From IMG/VR virus record IMGVR_UViG_3300034251_000009, positions 1 to 55,564 of that record: a stretch of DNA of 55,564 nucleotides. The stretch is one strand, 5' to 3'. This document shows positions 1 to 7,019 of this stretch, one piece after another. This DNA comes from a virus. The number at the start of each line of letters is the position of its first letter. The first letter of the stretch is position 1. The translations under genes and the position numbers were made by a program. The notes beneath the pieces were generated by a model. The model saw nothing but the letters and a program-made list of their open reading frames with translations. It was not told the DNA's origin and did no database searches.

Positions 1-127
1 ACCGTGCAGGCAGTCCATCATCCAACACCGTTGTGCCTGGTCAAGGCCCTTTCGGGGTGGCGTTGTCACCACGCGGCAGGTGACCCCTCTATTCGGTGGG
101 GTCCTTCACCTCGGTTGCGGTGTCACC
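1..127. repeat. Terminal direct repeat of the contig (circular overlap), left copy
   Basis: These 127 bases are identical to 55438-55564. The length equals a common maximum assembler k-mer, so this is best read as the overlap of a circular contig, not as a biological terminal redundancy. The unique genome is therefore 1-55437. The 3' end of the leftward gene at 89-682 lies partly inside the repeat. Confidence 0.95.
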
Positions 128-682
128 GCCCCAGGATGCGAACATCCGGAAGATGTCGCGGCTGTCCTTCAGCACCGACTGCCAGTCCGGGCGCAGGGGC
201 TCGACGTCGAGTTGCGTGATGCAGAAGATCAGCACCTCTTCGACCGACATCCGCCGGCCGGGCAGGTGATGCTTCTTGCTGATCACGCCCTTGTCGCTGA
301 GCTGAGTGGTGCCAAGGTGCATGTGCGGGTCCTTCACCGGCCCACCATCGGGGTGCCAGTGAAAGCCGATCACCTCGGCCTCGTCAACGCGCTGCAGCGT
401 GTGCATGTAGCCGCGGGTCGAGACCTTGTACGGCCCCTTGATCTTGTCCTCCGGGATGTGGACAATTTCGTACTGGATGCCCAGGTCAAGCGTGTAGATG
501 TCGCCGTCGCGGCGTTGCACGGGCACCGGTTCGCCGCCACTCCAGGCCAGCGAATGAACACGGCCCAGCTCTTTCCAGCCCCCATTGCTGATGATGAACG
601 GGGTCAGCGTCATGCAGGATGCGGCCCGCTGGAGGGGCTCCAGGAAGTTCGCGACCGCCTGTGATGGGCTCTTACCGGGCAA
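89..682 (-). CDS. Hypothetical protein, toxin-like partner of a two-gene module
   Basis: A 197-residue protein of unknown function. Its C-terminal half is histidine-rich and looks conserved: FHWHPDG near residue 103, DPHMHLG near 119, then KKHH and SVEEVL. From memory, pairs of this architecture are common in actinobacteria beside a small protein carrying SGEEFLxRWDAG. A related layout is seen in TumE-like toxins, but that relationship is an inference. It overlaps the upstream small gene by 11 bases and so is translationally coupled. The pair lies just beyond the presumed attP, a usual place for lysogenic cargo. No signal peptide or membrane segment is seen. Confidence 0.75.
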   Translation of the reverse strand: MPGKSPSQAVANFLEPLQRAASCMTLTPFIISNGGWKELGRVHSLAWSGGEPVPVQRRDGDIYTLDLGIQYEIVHIPEDKIKGPYKVSTRGYMHTLQRVDEAEVIGFHWHPDGGPVKDPHMHLGTTQLSDKGVISKKHHLPGRRMSVEEVLIFCITQLDVEPLRPDWQSVLKDSRDIFRMFASWGGDTATEVKDPTE

Positions 683-881
683 ACGGGATGAGCATGGCGA
701 CCTTCGTCACGGCCATGTTCTCTCGCTCGTCCTCGTACACACCGGCGTCCCAGCGGGTGAGGAACTCCTCGCCGGAGATGCTCAGCAGCCGGCGAGCGGT
801 CTTGTCGAACAGGGCCTTGCCCTCGGCGGCGCTGAGTTCGTGGACCTCGGGAACAACGTCCCCGGATGTCTTCGTCGTCAC
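672..881 (-). CDS. Small protein, antitoxin-like partner
   Basis: About 69 residues from a GTG start at 881, chosen because GAGGAGGGG lies 5-8 bases upstream; an in-frame start at 905 lacks such a site. The sequence contains SGEEFLTRWDAGVYEDE followed by VAMLIPFAR, a signature I associate with small partners of the downstream histidine-rich protein. It is first in the leftward pair and overlaps the next gene. Antitoxin role is inferred from size, gene order and coupling only. Confidence 0.7.
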   Translation of the reverse strand: MTTKTSGDVVPEVHELSAAEGKALFDKTARRLLSISGEEFLTRWDAGVYEDERENMAVTKVAMLIPFAR

Positions 882-1209
882 GCTTCCCCTCCTCTCAGTC
901 AGCATCGTGGCACGGACTGCCGTCGACAGGAAACCAACACTAGGCCCGACCTACGACATTTTCTGCCCCACGCCCCAGCGGGCCTGTCAGGCGGGTCCCA
1001 CGACTGCCAGGGCCAACGAGTCAGACCAGGCCGGATGATTGCTGCGACCGATAGCCGACAGCTGCCGCCGAAGACCAAGGTGACCTCGGTGGAGTACGTG
1101 TCCTCCGGCACCCCGCTGACCTGGCAGGTACGGTGAAGTAGACAGCAGGCCCAGATACAGCGAAGCGGCCCCGCACTCCTGATGGAGGCGGGGCCATCTT
1201 GTGTCTGGG
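882..1209. other. Intergenic region upstream of the toxin-antitoxin-like pair
   Basis: No convincing gene is seen in these 328 bases. They must hold the leftward promoter for the pair at 89-881. A motif TCGTAGG occurs on the minus strand near 948-954 and matches one arm of the palindrome in the late promoter at 36543-36562. A terminator-like hairpin lies at 1167-1195. Confidence 0.5.
1167..1195 (-). terminator. Hairpin terminator of the leftward CYTH operon
   Basis: GGCCCCGC at 1167-1174 pairs with GCGGGGCC at 1188-1195, and inside it CTCC pairs with GGAG around a TGAT loop, leaving one bulged A. It starts 15 bases beyond the stop of the gene ending at 1210. There is no strong U tract on either side, so it may be a weak or processed end. 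Confidence 0.6.
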
Positions 1210-1578
1210 CTAGTCGATAAGTCCGAGGTCCCACCGGCCCGTATTGATCGTCTCGTGCTTGCCGAAACCGACCCACCTGCCGGCCAGGCGACGGCCGTCC
1301 GGGTCCGCGAGGAACTGCAACGCGCCGTGGAACCGGGCGCCGGCGTAGTGACCGCCCGGATCGGTGATCTCGGACCAGGTGCCCGTGATCACCCGGCCGT
1401 CGATCACCAGCGACATAGTCAGGGACGACGGAGCGCTGGGGACGGACCGGACCGTGAGCCGGTCGCCGTCCTGCTCGATCCGCACCTGATGCACGCCGGT
1501 GAACTTCGCATCACGACTGGTCGAGTGGTACTCGTAGACGCTGGCCCAGAGGCCTGCGTAGTTCTGGCCGGGTTCCAC
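1210..1578 (-). CDS. Small beta-rich hypothetical protein (lipocalin-like length)
   Basis: 122 residues from a GTG at 1578, preceded by GGAGG at 5-base spacing. The sequence alternates short polar and hydrophobic strands with GTW, GRW and GRWVGFGK turns, which suggests a small beta barrel; this fold call is only a pattern impression. It is the last gene of the leftward XRE-CYTH operon. No cysteine, signal peptide or catalytic motif is visible. Function unknown; the context suggests ligand binding or a role with the CYTH enzyme. Confidence 0.7.
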   Translation of the reverse strand: MEPGQNYAGLWASVYEYHSTSRDAKFTGVHQVRIEQDGDRLTVRSVPSAPSSLTMSLVIDGRVITGTWSEITDPGGHYAGARFHGALQFLADPDGRRLAGRWVGFGKHETINTGRWDLGLID

Positions 1579-1591
1579 GATGACCTCCTGG

Positions 1592-2152
1592 CTACGACCG
1601 CTGGCGGGCCGCGCGGACCGCGTCGGTGTACAGCTCGTTGGTGAGCTCGCCGTCGGCGACACCCAACTGGTGAAGCACCGACCGGACCGCCTTCAGCGCC
1701 TCGGCTACCTGGTCCTCCTCGGCCATGGTCTCGACCTCGAGGAACGTGCCGTCGATCTCCGGCACGCGGACGAGGGTGGCCAGGAAGTGCCGGCCGTCGC
1801 CGGTGAGCTGGTAGTTCTCGCAGTCCTTGGTGAGCTCGACGACCGGCGCGTACCCGAGGGCCTGGACCATGTGCGTGACGGCGTCGGGCGTGGCCACGGT
1901 GGTCTCGTGCTCGGGCTTCGACCCGGACGCCTCGTCGACGACAGGCTCCTTGAAGGTCAGCAGGTGCCGCACCGTGTCCGGGGTCTCGACGGTTCGAAGG
2001 CGCAGCTCCCGGCCTGCCGCTTCGAGGGCGCCGTCGGGGGTGTCGAAGTAGGTGTCGTGGTAGACGGCCTTCTCCGGGTCGGCGCGCTGGTCGAGGGCTG
2101 CGCGGACAGCGTCGGGGTTCTCCAGACGGGCCTTCAGCTCGGCTTCGATCAC
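1592..2152 (-). CDS. CYTH-domain protein (triphosphate tunnel metalloenzyme; class IV adenylate cyclase-like)
   Basis: 186 residues from GTG at 2152 with GAGGAG six bases upstream. The N terminus carries the CYTH signature ExExK (E3, E5, K7). Further charged residues expected along the tunnel follow: RELRLR, LTFKEP, EHET and FLEVETM. The family hydrolyses triphosphates or cyclises ATP using divalent metal; the substrate cannot be predicted. It overlaps the end of the XRE gene upstream only slightly in position, with a short gap, so both are probably co-transcribed. CYTH genes are unusual in phages and this one is best regarded as lysogenic cargo, possibly nucleotide signalling or defence. Confidence 0.88.
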   Translation of the reverse strand: MIEAELKARLENPDAVRAALDQRADPEKAVYHDTYFDTPDGALEAAGRELRLRTVETPDTVRHLLTFKEPVVDEASGSKPEHETTVATPDAVTHMVQALGYAPVVELTKDCENYQLTGDGRHFLATLVRVPEIDGTFLEVETMAEEDQVAEALKAVRSVLHQLGVADGELTNELYTDAVRAARQRS

Positions 2153-2162
2153 GACTGTCTCC

Positions 2163-3008
2163 TCAGATGACGCGGCGGGCGTGGTCGTGCAGGTCTTCGA
2201 ACTGGCGCCGGTAGCCGGCCCAGAACGCACCGCGGGGCGTGTGCGGGATCTCGTAGATCGTGGACTCGTGGCCTTCCCACTTCGCGTCGAAGGACGACAC
2301 CCAGGCCAGGTCGTCGATCCGGAAGTACCGCCACACGGGCACGCGGTCGTAGAGGCTCACCTCCAGGTCGACGTTCGGGGCGAGCTCGCGGACCTCTTCG
2401 AGCCGGGCCAGCGCCAGTTGGATGCCTGCGGCGAACGAGGCTGGCGATTCGCCAATCTCCGATGCGCGTCGCCGGGCGGCGTCGCTCTCCGGTTCGAGCA
2501 GCAGGACGCGTACTTGCAAGGGCTTTTTGCGGGCGAGCAGCGACGGGCGTAGCAGGCTGTCGTTCAGCCCGATGATGCCGAGGGCGCGTACGGCCAGGAT
2601 GTCTAGCTGGCTGGCGTCGCTGGCACGCCGTCGGATCTCAGCGACGACTGGCCCCTGGTGGGGATAGTGCCGGGTGATCTCGGTAGTGCCGCTGGCGTAC
2701 TTGCTGTTGGGGTTACGAGGCGAGAGCCCGAGGGCCATTCTGCACAGGTCCGGCATGTTGAGTCCGTCAGCGATTCTCGTGAGGACGTCGAGCTGGGTTA
2801 CGGCCTTTTTCCCGTTGATGATCTCGCTGATTCGACCTTGGGTGATGCCGGTTGCCCCGGCTATCCGCAGCTGGCTCGCGCCGCCGTACTGCTGAGCGAA
2901 CTTCAGCAGGCCAGACACGTCGCGGTTGCGGATGATCTCAGCGGTCTCGGGTCTTTGCCACGCCCAGTCGGCGATGCGTATCTGGTCGTGGAGCGACGCT
3001 ACGGACAA
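2163..3008 (-). CDS. XRE-family HTH regulator with C-terminal effector-like domain (DUF5919-like)
   Basis: 281 residues. An HTH lies near residues 45-75 (QLRIAGATGITQGRISEIINGKK, read in pieces). The C-terminal part from about 165 has VRVLLLEPESDAARRRASE and ends in FWAGYRRQFEDLHDHAR, the pattern I associate with actinobacterial XRE proteins carrying a DUF5919, phospholipase-D-like fold. It begins the leftward XRE-CYTH-small-protein operon. A perfect palindrome at 3038-3054, just upstream of the start, is a candidate for autoregulation. It is distinct from the immunity repressor at 52870. Confidence 0.85.
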   Translation of the reverse strand: MSVASLHDQIRIADWAWQRPETAEIIRNRDVSGLLKFAQQYGGASQLRIAGATGITQGRISEIINGKKAVTQLDVLTRIADGLNMPDLCRMALGLSPRNPNSKYASGTTEITRHYPHQGPVVAEIRRRASDASQLDILAVRALGIIGLNDSLLRPSLLARKKPLQVRVLLLEPESDAARRRASEIGESPASFAAGIQLALARLEEVRELAPNVDLEVSLYDRVPVWRYFRIDDLAWVSSFDAKWEGHESTIYEIPHTPRGAFWAGYRRQFEDLHDHARRVI

Positions 3009-3037
3009 GACGAACCCCCACTCAATCCACTGCCGAG

Positions 3038-3054
3038 TATCTCACCTTGAGATA
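3038..3054. promoter_or_regulatory. Palindromic operator candidate upstream of the XRE gene
   Basis: TATCTCA at 3038-3044 and TGAGATA at 3048-3054 form a perfect inverted repeat with a 3-base spacer. It sits 30 bases upstream of the XRE start codon. No other feature explains it, and an autoregulatory site is the simplest reading. Confidence 0.6.
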
Positions 3055-3110
3055 GCCAGCGGGGGATCGAATGAGGACTGTTCGTTCACGACCGTGGAGG
3101 CATGGATCTC

Positions 3111-3566
3111 TTAGGCCACCACGTCGGGTCGCATACCCAGCTTTCGGTGGGCAGCGTCCATCTGCTCCGTCGTCGGCCGAGCGGGCAATTTGGCGCCCGG
3201 CTCGCGAAGGAACCACCCCAAGAACTGGCGCAGAACGTCTGTTCGCGTCAGGCCCATGGCCGCAGCCGCAGCCCCGAACTCGTCCCAGAGGGCATTGCTC
3301 ACCCGCAGCGATCTGATAGGCGTCTTCCCGCGCTTCTGTACGTTGCGCAGCGCCCCCTCGGTTCGGATGGCCTCGGTTTCCTCTGCGTCGGCAGTGGCTC
3401 GACTCTCGTGCCAGACGACCTCGATACGGGCCTGCTTGCTCCACCAGTCGGCATTCTTCTCGTGGTATCGCCAGCGAGTCATCAGATCCACAGTGATGCC
3501 GACGTAGATCAGGTTGTCCCCGGCGTCGAAGAAGCGGTAGACCGCTGTCCTCTCGTTCTCCGTCAT
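3111..3566 (-). CDS. GIY-YIG nuclease-domain protein with C-terminal ribbon-helix-helix-like region
   Basis: 151 residues. Residues 8-45 show a divergent GIY-YIG core: VYRFFD, then IYVGIT, then a basic TRWRYH. The C-terminal region around 85-120 (RSLRVSNALWDEFGAAAAAMGLTRTDVLR, read in pieces) looks like a ribbon-helix-helix DNA-binding segment. The architecture suggests a DNA-targeted nuclease or a regulator with a nuclease-like domain. The start overlaps the upstream HTH gene by four bases (ATGA). It lies directly opposite the rightward transfer-like module, so a regulatory or mobility role for that module is possible. Confidence 0.8.
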   Translation of the reverse strand: MTENERTAVYRFFDAGDNLIYVGITVDLMTRWRYHEKNADWWSKQARIEVVWHESRATADAEETEAIRTEGALRNVQKRGKTPIRSLRVSNALWDEFGAAAAAMGLTRTDVLRQFLGWFLREPGAKLPARPTTEQMDAAHRKLGMRPDVVA

Positions 3567-3817
3567 GCCTCTGACACCTTCTCGTCGCCTGCCCGGCTAC
3601 CCAGCTTGCGGTTCAGGGTGGCGCGATTCAGCCCCGTGATCCGGCAGAGCTGGGTGTCAGGCACACCGGCCTCACGGGCCTTGCGCGCCTTCTCCCAGAT
3701 AGCCTGTTCGGCTGCCTGGCTGACCTGGTGGGCGTGCTCGATCGCTGCGTTCACCTCGTCGAGCAACTTGCGCTGCTCATCGGTACCTCGCCAGGTCGGC
3801 CGGATCACGGTTGGCAC
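3563..3817 (-). CDS. Small HTH DNA-binding protein
   Basis: About 84 residues if started at the GTG at 3817, which has AGGGGAG upstream; an in-frame ATG at 3895 would add 26 residues but lacks a ribosome site and overlaps the divergent promoter. The C-terminal half has VPDTQLCRITGLNRATLNRKLG, a typical HTH of the resolvase/invertase type. It overlaps the GIY-YIG gene by four bases. Its position facing the rightward promoter makes it a candidate repressor of the module starting at 4004. Confidence 0.75.
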   Translation of the reverse strand: MPTVIRPTWRGTDEQRKLLDEVNAAIEHAHQVSQAAEQAIWEKARKAREAGVPDTQLCRITGLNRATLNRKLGSRAGDEKVSEA

Positions 3818-3851
3818 GTTATCACTCCCCTGTCTCGCGGTCTGTCTTCTG

Positions 3852-3880
3852 TTGACACACTCTCTGTCGGGGGTTACTGT
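3852..3880 (+). promoter_or_regulatory. Rightward sigma-70-type promoter of the transfer-like operon
   Basis: TTGACA at 3852-3857, exactly 17 bases of spacer, then TACTGT at 3875-3880. The next rightward gene starts at 4004, giving a leader of roughly 115 bases. The -10 box is part of the palindrome at 3875-3890. Confidence 0.75.
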
Positions 3881-3890
3881 CTCATCAGTA
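3875..3890. promoter_or_regulatory. Operator candidate overlapping the rightward -10 box
   Basis: TACTG at 3875-3879 and CAGTA at 3886-3890 form a perfect inverted repeat with a 6-base spacer over the -10 region. Binding would block rightward transcription. The divergent HTH gene at 3563-3817 is the obvious candidate regulator. Confidence 0.55.
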
Positions 3891-4003
3891 GACATTAACC
3901 GTCAAGGTCAGTGGAACGAAGAACGACCGGAAACGAAGGCGGGCCCGGCAGGTGTGTCAGCACCTGTTACCCGGACCCTTGATCGCCCCATGGAGGCGAC
4001 CCG

Positions 4004-4297
4004 ATGAACATTCTTGCAGTAGATACCTGCCCCCGGTGGTGTTCGGGCGCCCATCTTCCGTCGCCCGACGGCCCCGTCCACATCAGCGTCGACCAGACCC
4101 TGGTTGCCACTTCCCCGTGCGGGATGGAGTCGACGGAGGTTTACGTCGCCGTCGAGCAGGTCGGTAGCGGCCCGGCTGCGGTCCGCCTCGAAGGTGCGGG
4201 TTCCGCGCCGATGACGCCGGCGCAGGCGATGCAGTTGGCCGCGACGTTGCAGGCAGTCGCGTTCGCCGCGGTGGCCGGGGAGCGGGTGACCCGATGA
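4004..4297 (+). CDS. DUF6907-like hypothetical protein
   Basis: 97 residues. The N terminus CPRWCSGAH followed by an alternating-strand region and VRLEGAGSAPMTPAQAMQLAATL matches the pattern of DUF6907 proteins, common on actinobacterial plasmids and integrative elements. It is the first gene of the rightward operon. Its stop overlaps the next start (ATGA). No enzymatic role is known. Confidence 0.8.
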   Translation: MNILAVDTCPRWCSGAHLPSPDGPVHISVDQTLVATSPCGMESTEVYVAVEQVGSGPAAVRLEGAGSAPMTPAQAMQLAATLQAVAFAAVAGERVTR

Positions 4298-4590
4298 CCG
4301 CGACGCTGACCGAGACGCTGTACACCCGGCCGATCCCGTTCGTCCGGGAGGCGGCCCAGCCGGGTGACTGGATCAACGTGGCGAACGACGACCGTCCGCC
4401 GTACTGGCAGACCCTGATCGCCGTGGTGGCCTGCGAGGACTCCCCGGTCGACGAGGGTGACTGCGAGGGTGACTGCGCGTTCGTGCTGCACCTGGAGGCG
4501 GACCCGGGCGAATACGACGTCGAGTGGTGGCACGTGTCCTGGAGCGAGTTCGACGGCATCCAGACCAGCCTCCCGGCGGTGGCCCGATGA
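4294..4590 (+). CDS. Hypothetical protein, acidic
   Basis: 98 residues, acidic, with an EGDCEGDCAF segment encoded by a tandem 12-base repeat at 4453-4476. The C-terminal half (WWHVSWSEFDG) looks like a small beta structure. ATGA overlaps with both neighbours place it firmly in the operon. Function unknown. Confidence 0.75.
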   Translation: MTATLTETLYTRPIPFVREAAQPGDWINVANDDRPPYWQTLIAVVACEDSPVDEGDCEGDCAFVLHLEADPGEYDVEWWHVSWSEFDGIQTSLPAVAR

Positions 4591-4736
4591 TCGCCACGTT
4601 CCTGCTGAATTTCCTGCTCGCCGCGGTCGGCCTGACCGTGATCGTGGCCCCTCTCGCGGTGTACGCGCTGCGGGAGCTGGCGCCGGCGTCGCAGCCCCGC
4701 CGCTCGTTCGCCCTGGCCGGGGGTGGGCGGCGATGA
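4587..4736 (+). CDS. Small single-span membrane protein
   Basis: 49 residues. One hydrophobic helix covers about residues 2-26, followed by a basic, glycine-ending tail. Start chosen at the ATG that overlaps the previous stop (ATGA). Such small membrane proteins commonly accompany Spd-like genes in actinomycete transfer operons. Confidence 0.7.
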   Translation: MIATFLLNFLLAAVGLTVIVAPLAVYALRELAPASQPRRSFALAGGGRR

Positions 4737-4981
4737 GGGCCCGTACCCGCAACATCTTGACCGTGGTCTCGCTGGTCTACATCTCGGCGGTCGCCTACCT
4801 GTTCACCGTGCTGTCGTTGCGGACGTTCAACGCGCTGCTGGCGACGGTGGTGGTGCCGCTGGTGTGGCTGGTGTGGTCGTTCTGCCGCTGGTCGGCGCAC
4901 CAGCATTCGGAGCGGTGGGCTCGTGACATCGAGAAGGTCCACGGCAGCCGGCCGGTGCGTCAGGGGGTGACTGCCCGATGA
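4733..4981 (+). CDS. Small two-span membrane protein
   Basis: 82 residues. A basic start (MRARTR) is followed by two hydrophobic segments at about 9-28 and 34-52 and a polar, charged tail. ATGA overlap on both sides. Probably an inner-membrane partner of the SpdB-like protein encoded next; specific function unknown. Confidence 0.72.
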   Translation: MRARTRNILTVVSLVYISAVAYLFTVLSLRTFNALLATVVVPLVWLVWSFCRWSAHQHSERWARDIEKVHGSRPVRQGVTAR

Positions 4982-6213
4982 CGATCACCGACAGCGGGCG
5001 CCTGTCCGAGCAGGAGATGGCCAAGGCGCGGGAGTTGTACGCCAGCGGGGTCAGGTCGAAGGACGGTCTGCGCAAGGGCCTGGGCGTCGCGTGGGCCAAG
5101 GCAGTCGAGGCTCACACCCGGCTGACCGCCGAGGACGACGAGCGCCGGCGGCAGCAGGTCGAGGAGCGCCGGTCGCGGCTCGTGAAGTTGCGACCACGGA
5201 AGAGCCGGGCGTCGCGTCTGCCGGTCCGTCGCACACCTCTTCCGGAGGCCCCGGTCTCTCCTGCTGTCGAGGCGGTCCCTGAGCTGTTGTCTCCGACCGC
5301 CGAGATGGTTCCGGTAGAGGTGCCGACTCCGGATTCGGTAGCCGTTCCGGCCTCTACTGGAGGCGCTGGTTCGGTGAAGCCGACGACGATCGTGGCGTTG
5401 GTCCTGTCGATCTCTGCAGCTGCGGTCATTGGCGTGTCCGCCCCGGCTTTGCTGGCCCTTTCCGGGCGGGCCGCGGTCGCTGCCGCAGCCGTGGCGGTGC
5501 TCGCTTTGGTCGGCGCGGTCTGGTCGACGGCGACCTTGGCCCGGGCGCTGGTCGCCGGTCGCACGGCGCGGGACGTGGCGCTGGACCTGGCGTCGTGGGC
5601 CGTGGCGGCCGTGGCGGGGTTCCTGGCCGCGTATGGGCAGGTCAAGTTCGCTGAATGGGCGGGCGTGACCGGCTGGGAGAAGTGGCTTGTTCCCGGCATC
5701 CTCGAGCCGGCCGTGGTCGTGCTGTTGCTGCTGGCGAACCGGCGGGTGAAGCGGCGCCGGGCCGGGTTCCCGGCCAAGCCGATCGGCAAGTTGCTGGCCC
5801 TGGCGGCTCTTCTGGGCGGGTTCGCCGTCTACACCAATGTGGTTCACACCGGTGGCAAGGCCGGGCTGGTGTTCGGCGCCGCGACGGTCGTGGGTCTGAT
5901 CCTGTGGTGGGTCAAACTCCAGGACGATGCGGCCCCTGACGACTGGGATGACGCCCCGCAGTCCAAGCGGCTCTCCCGGAAGACCTCCCGGTACCGGCTT
6001 CTGCGCTGGTTGATCCTCTTCCCGCAGACCCGCCGGGCGTGGCTGATCAGCCTTGATCACTCCATCTCCGACGCGGAGGTGGGTTTGGATCTGGCGCGCC
6101 GCTGGCGGCGGTCTTTCGACGAGTCCCGAGACGCCGGTGAGAGTCGCCGTAAAGCTCGCCGGGACGCATCCGTGCAGGTCGACAAGTACCTGCTCAACGA
6201 GAAGGAGAGCTGA
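4978..6213 (+). CDS. SpdB/DUF2637-like transfer membrane protein
   Basis: 411 residues. The N-terminal 50 residues (SEQEMAKARELYASGVRSKDGLRKGLGV, read in pieces) look like an HTH; then comes a basic, proline-rich linker to about 130. Several hydrophobic helices follow at roughly 137-157, 164-188, 198-220, 232-252 and 263-300. A basic cytoplasmic tail ends in LLNEKES. This architecture matches DUF2637/SpdB proteins of actinomycete conjugative plasmids and AICEs, which support plasmid spread in mycelium. It is unusual in a phage and, with the downstream translocase, defines a transfer-like module. Confidence 0.8.
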   Translation: MTITDSGRLSEQEMAKARELYASGVRSKDGLRKGLGVAWAKAVEAHTRLTAEDDERRRQQVEERRSRLVKLRPRKSRASRLPVRRTPLPEAPVSPAVEAVPELLSPTAEMVPVEVPTPDSVAVPASTGGAGSVKPTTIVALVLSISAAAVIGVSAPALLALSGRAAVAAAAVAVLALVGAVWSTATLARALVAGRTARDVALDLASWAVAAVAGFLAAYGQVKFAEWAGVTGWEKWLVPGILEPAVVVLLLLANRRVKRRRAGFPAKPIGKLLALAALLGGFAVYTNVVHTGGKAGLVFGAATVVGLILWWVKLQDDAAPDDWDDAPQSKRLSRKTSRYRLLRWLILFPQTRRAWLISLDHSISDAEVGLDLARRWRRSFDESRDAGESRRKARRDASVQVDKYLLNEKES

Positions 6214-6214
6214 G

Positions 6215-6346
6215 GTGGCCTACTGCAACAGGTGTTGTGCCCCGATTGCGTCGACGGGTTGGTGTTTGGACTGCCTGGAGGATCTCGACAAGTTGATGAC
6301 CAAGCGGCGCAAGAACAAGAAGCAGAGAACGACGAGGGAGAACTGA
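6215..6346 (+). CDS. Micro-protein with two CxxC-type pairs
   Basis: 43 residues from a GTG two bases after the previous stop, preceded by GAAGGAGAG. Cysteine pairs CNRCC and CLDC are spaced like a small zinc ribbon, followed by a very basic tail (KRRKNKKQR). Too short for confident family assignment. First of eleven micro-genes. Confidence 0.65.
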   Translation: MAYCNRCCAPIASTGWCLDCLEDLDKLMTKRRKNKKQRTTREN

Positions 6347-6347
6347 G

Positions 6348-6494
6348 ATGGCTCTGTCGAAGAGTGCCGCCGAGAAGGTGGCCAAGGAGAAGGAGCGGGC
6401 GTCGCTCGGGATGGGCGATTCGCCGGCGAAGGCGGCCCGGTACGCGCAGGAGGTGCGGGCGTACGCCCGCCGCGAGCGCGAGAAGGGCAACTGA
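6348..6494 (+). CDS. Basic micro-protein
   Basis: 48 residues, rich in Lys, Arg, Ala and Glu, predicted to be mostly helical (AAEKVAKEKERASL, then AARYAQEVRAYARRERE). Starts one base after the preceding stop with a GGGAG site. Possibly nucleic-acid binding; function unknown. Confidence 0.65.
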   Translation: MALSKSAAEKVAKEKERASLGMGDSPAKAARYAQEVRAYARREREKGN

Positions 6495-6495
6495 G

Positions 6496-6678
6496 ATGGC
6501 ACGCACGACCGGCTGGGACGGCAAGCCGCTGTCCGAGGCGGACAAGAAGTTCTTCGCCCTGCGTCGATCGGGCTACGAGGGCCCGATCGACCAGGACGGC
6601 AACAAGGCGACCAAGGGTGAAGCCGCGGACATCCTGCGGAGCATGGCCCGGCGCCGCGGTGAGAAGACCGACTGGTAA
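6496..6678 (+). CDS. Hypothetical micro-protein
   Basis: 60 residues (MARTTGWDGKPLSEADKKFF at the start), ending in ARRRGEKTDW. It has a defined charged helical pattern and starts one base after the previous stop. No known motif. Confidence 0.7.
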   Translation: MARTTGWDGKPLSEADKKFFALRRSGYEGPIDQDGNKATKGEAADILRSMARRRGEKTDW

Positions 6679-6767
6679 CCGGCGACGGGCCGGGAGTGGA
6701 GTCCCGGCCCGTCTCTATCAACCCCGAGGCCGCGTGGCGGCGGCCCGAACTACAGGAGGAACCAATC

Positions 6768-6890
6768 ATGTCGCAGCAGGCGCTGGATCGCCAGCACGAC
6801 GAGATCAAGGAGCGGAACCGTCAGCGGCGGCTGGCGACGATGCAGGAGGCGGCGAAGCAGGCCGAGGCCCGTGCGGCCAAGCGCCGGTGA
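6768..6890 (+). CDS. Helical basic micro-protein
   Basis: 40 residues, almost wholly charged and helical. Start chosen at 6768 because AGGAGG lies eight bases upstream; a longer in-frame reading from 6696 lacks such a site. The stop overlaps the next GTG (GTGA). Confidence 0.65.
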   Translation: MSQQALDRQHDEIKERNRQRRLATMQEAAKQAEARAAKRR

Positions 6891-6991
6891 GCCCGTCGCT
6901 GGCGCGCCGCCTGGAGGCCAAGGAGGCCGCACGGCGCGCGGAGCACGAGAAGGCGCAGAAGCGGATCGAGGCTCGGGCGAAGGCCGCCTGA
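6887..6991 (+). CDS. Helical basic micro-protein, 34 residues
   Basis: Starts at a GTG overlapping the previous stop and encodes an Ala/Lys/Arg/Glu helix ending in ARAKAA. Its last codons are part of the 44-base direct repeat. Very short; supported by tight coupling and composition only. Confidence 0.5.
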   Translation: MSPSLARRLEAKEAARRAEHEKAQKRIEARAKAA

Positions 6992-7019
6992 GCAGGCAGA
7001 ACGGAGTGAGTGAGATGGC
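6976..7019. repeat. 44-base direct repeat, copy 1
   Basis: Identical to 7249-7292. It covers the 3' end of the 34-codon gene, the intergenic ribosome site (ACGGAGTGAGTGAG) and the first five bases of the gene at 7015. Confidence 0.95.

Noticed and set aside
899-1276. 125-codon minus-strand ORF upstream of the toxin-antitoxin-like pair
   Set aside because: It covers the terminator hairpin and the end of the gene at 1210-1578, has no ribosome site and an Arg/Cys-rich shadow-type sequence.
4453-4476. Tandem 12-base repeat GAGGGTGACTGC x2
   Set aside because: Falls inside a coding frame (EGDC-EGDC) and is a simple local duplication; not evidence of a transfer site.
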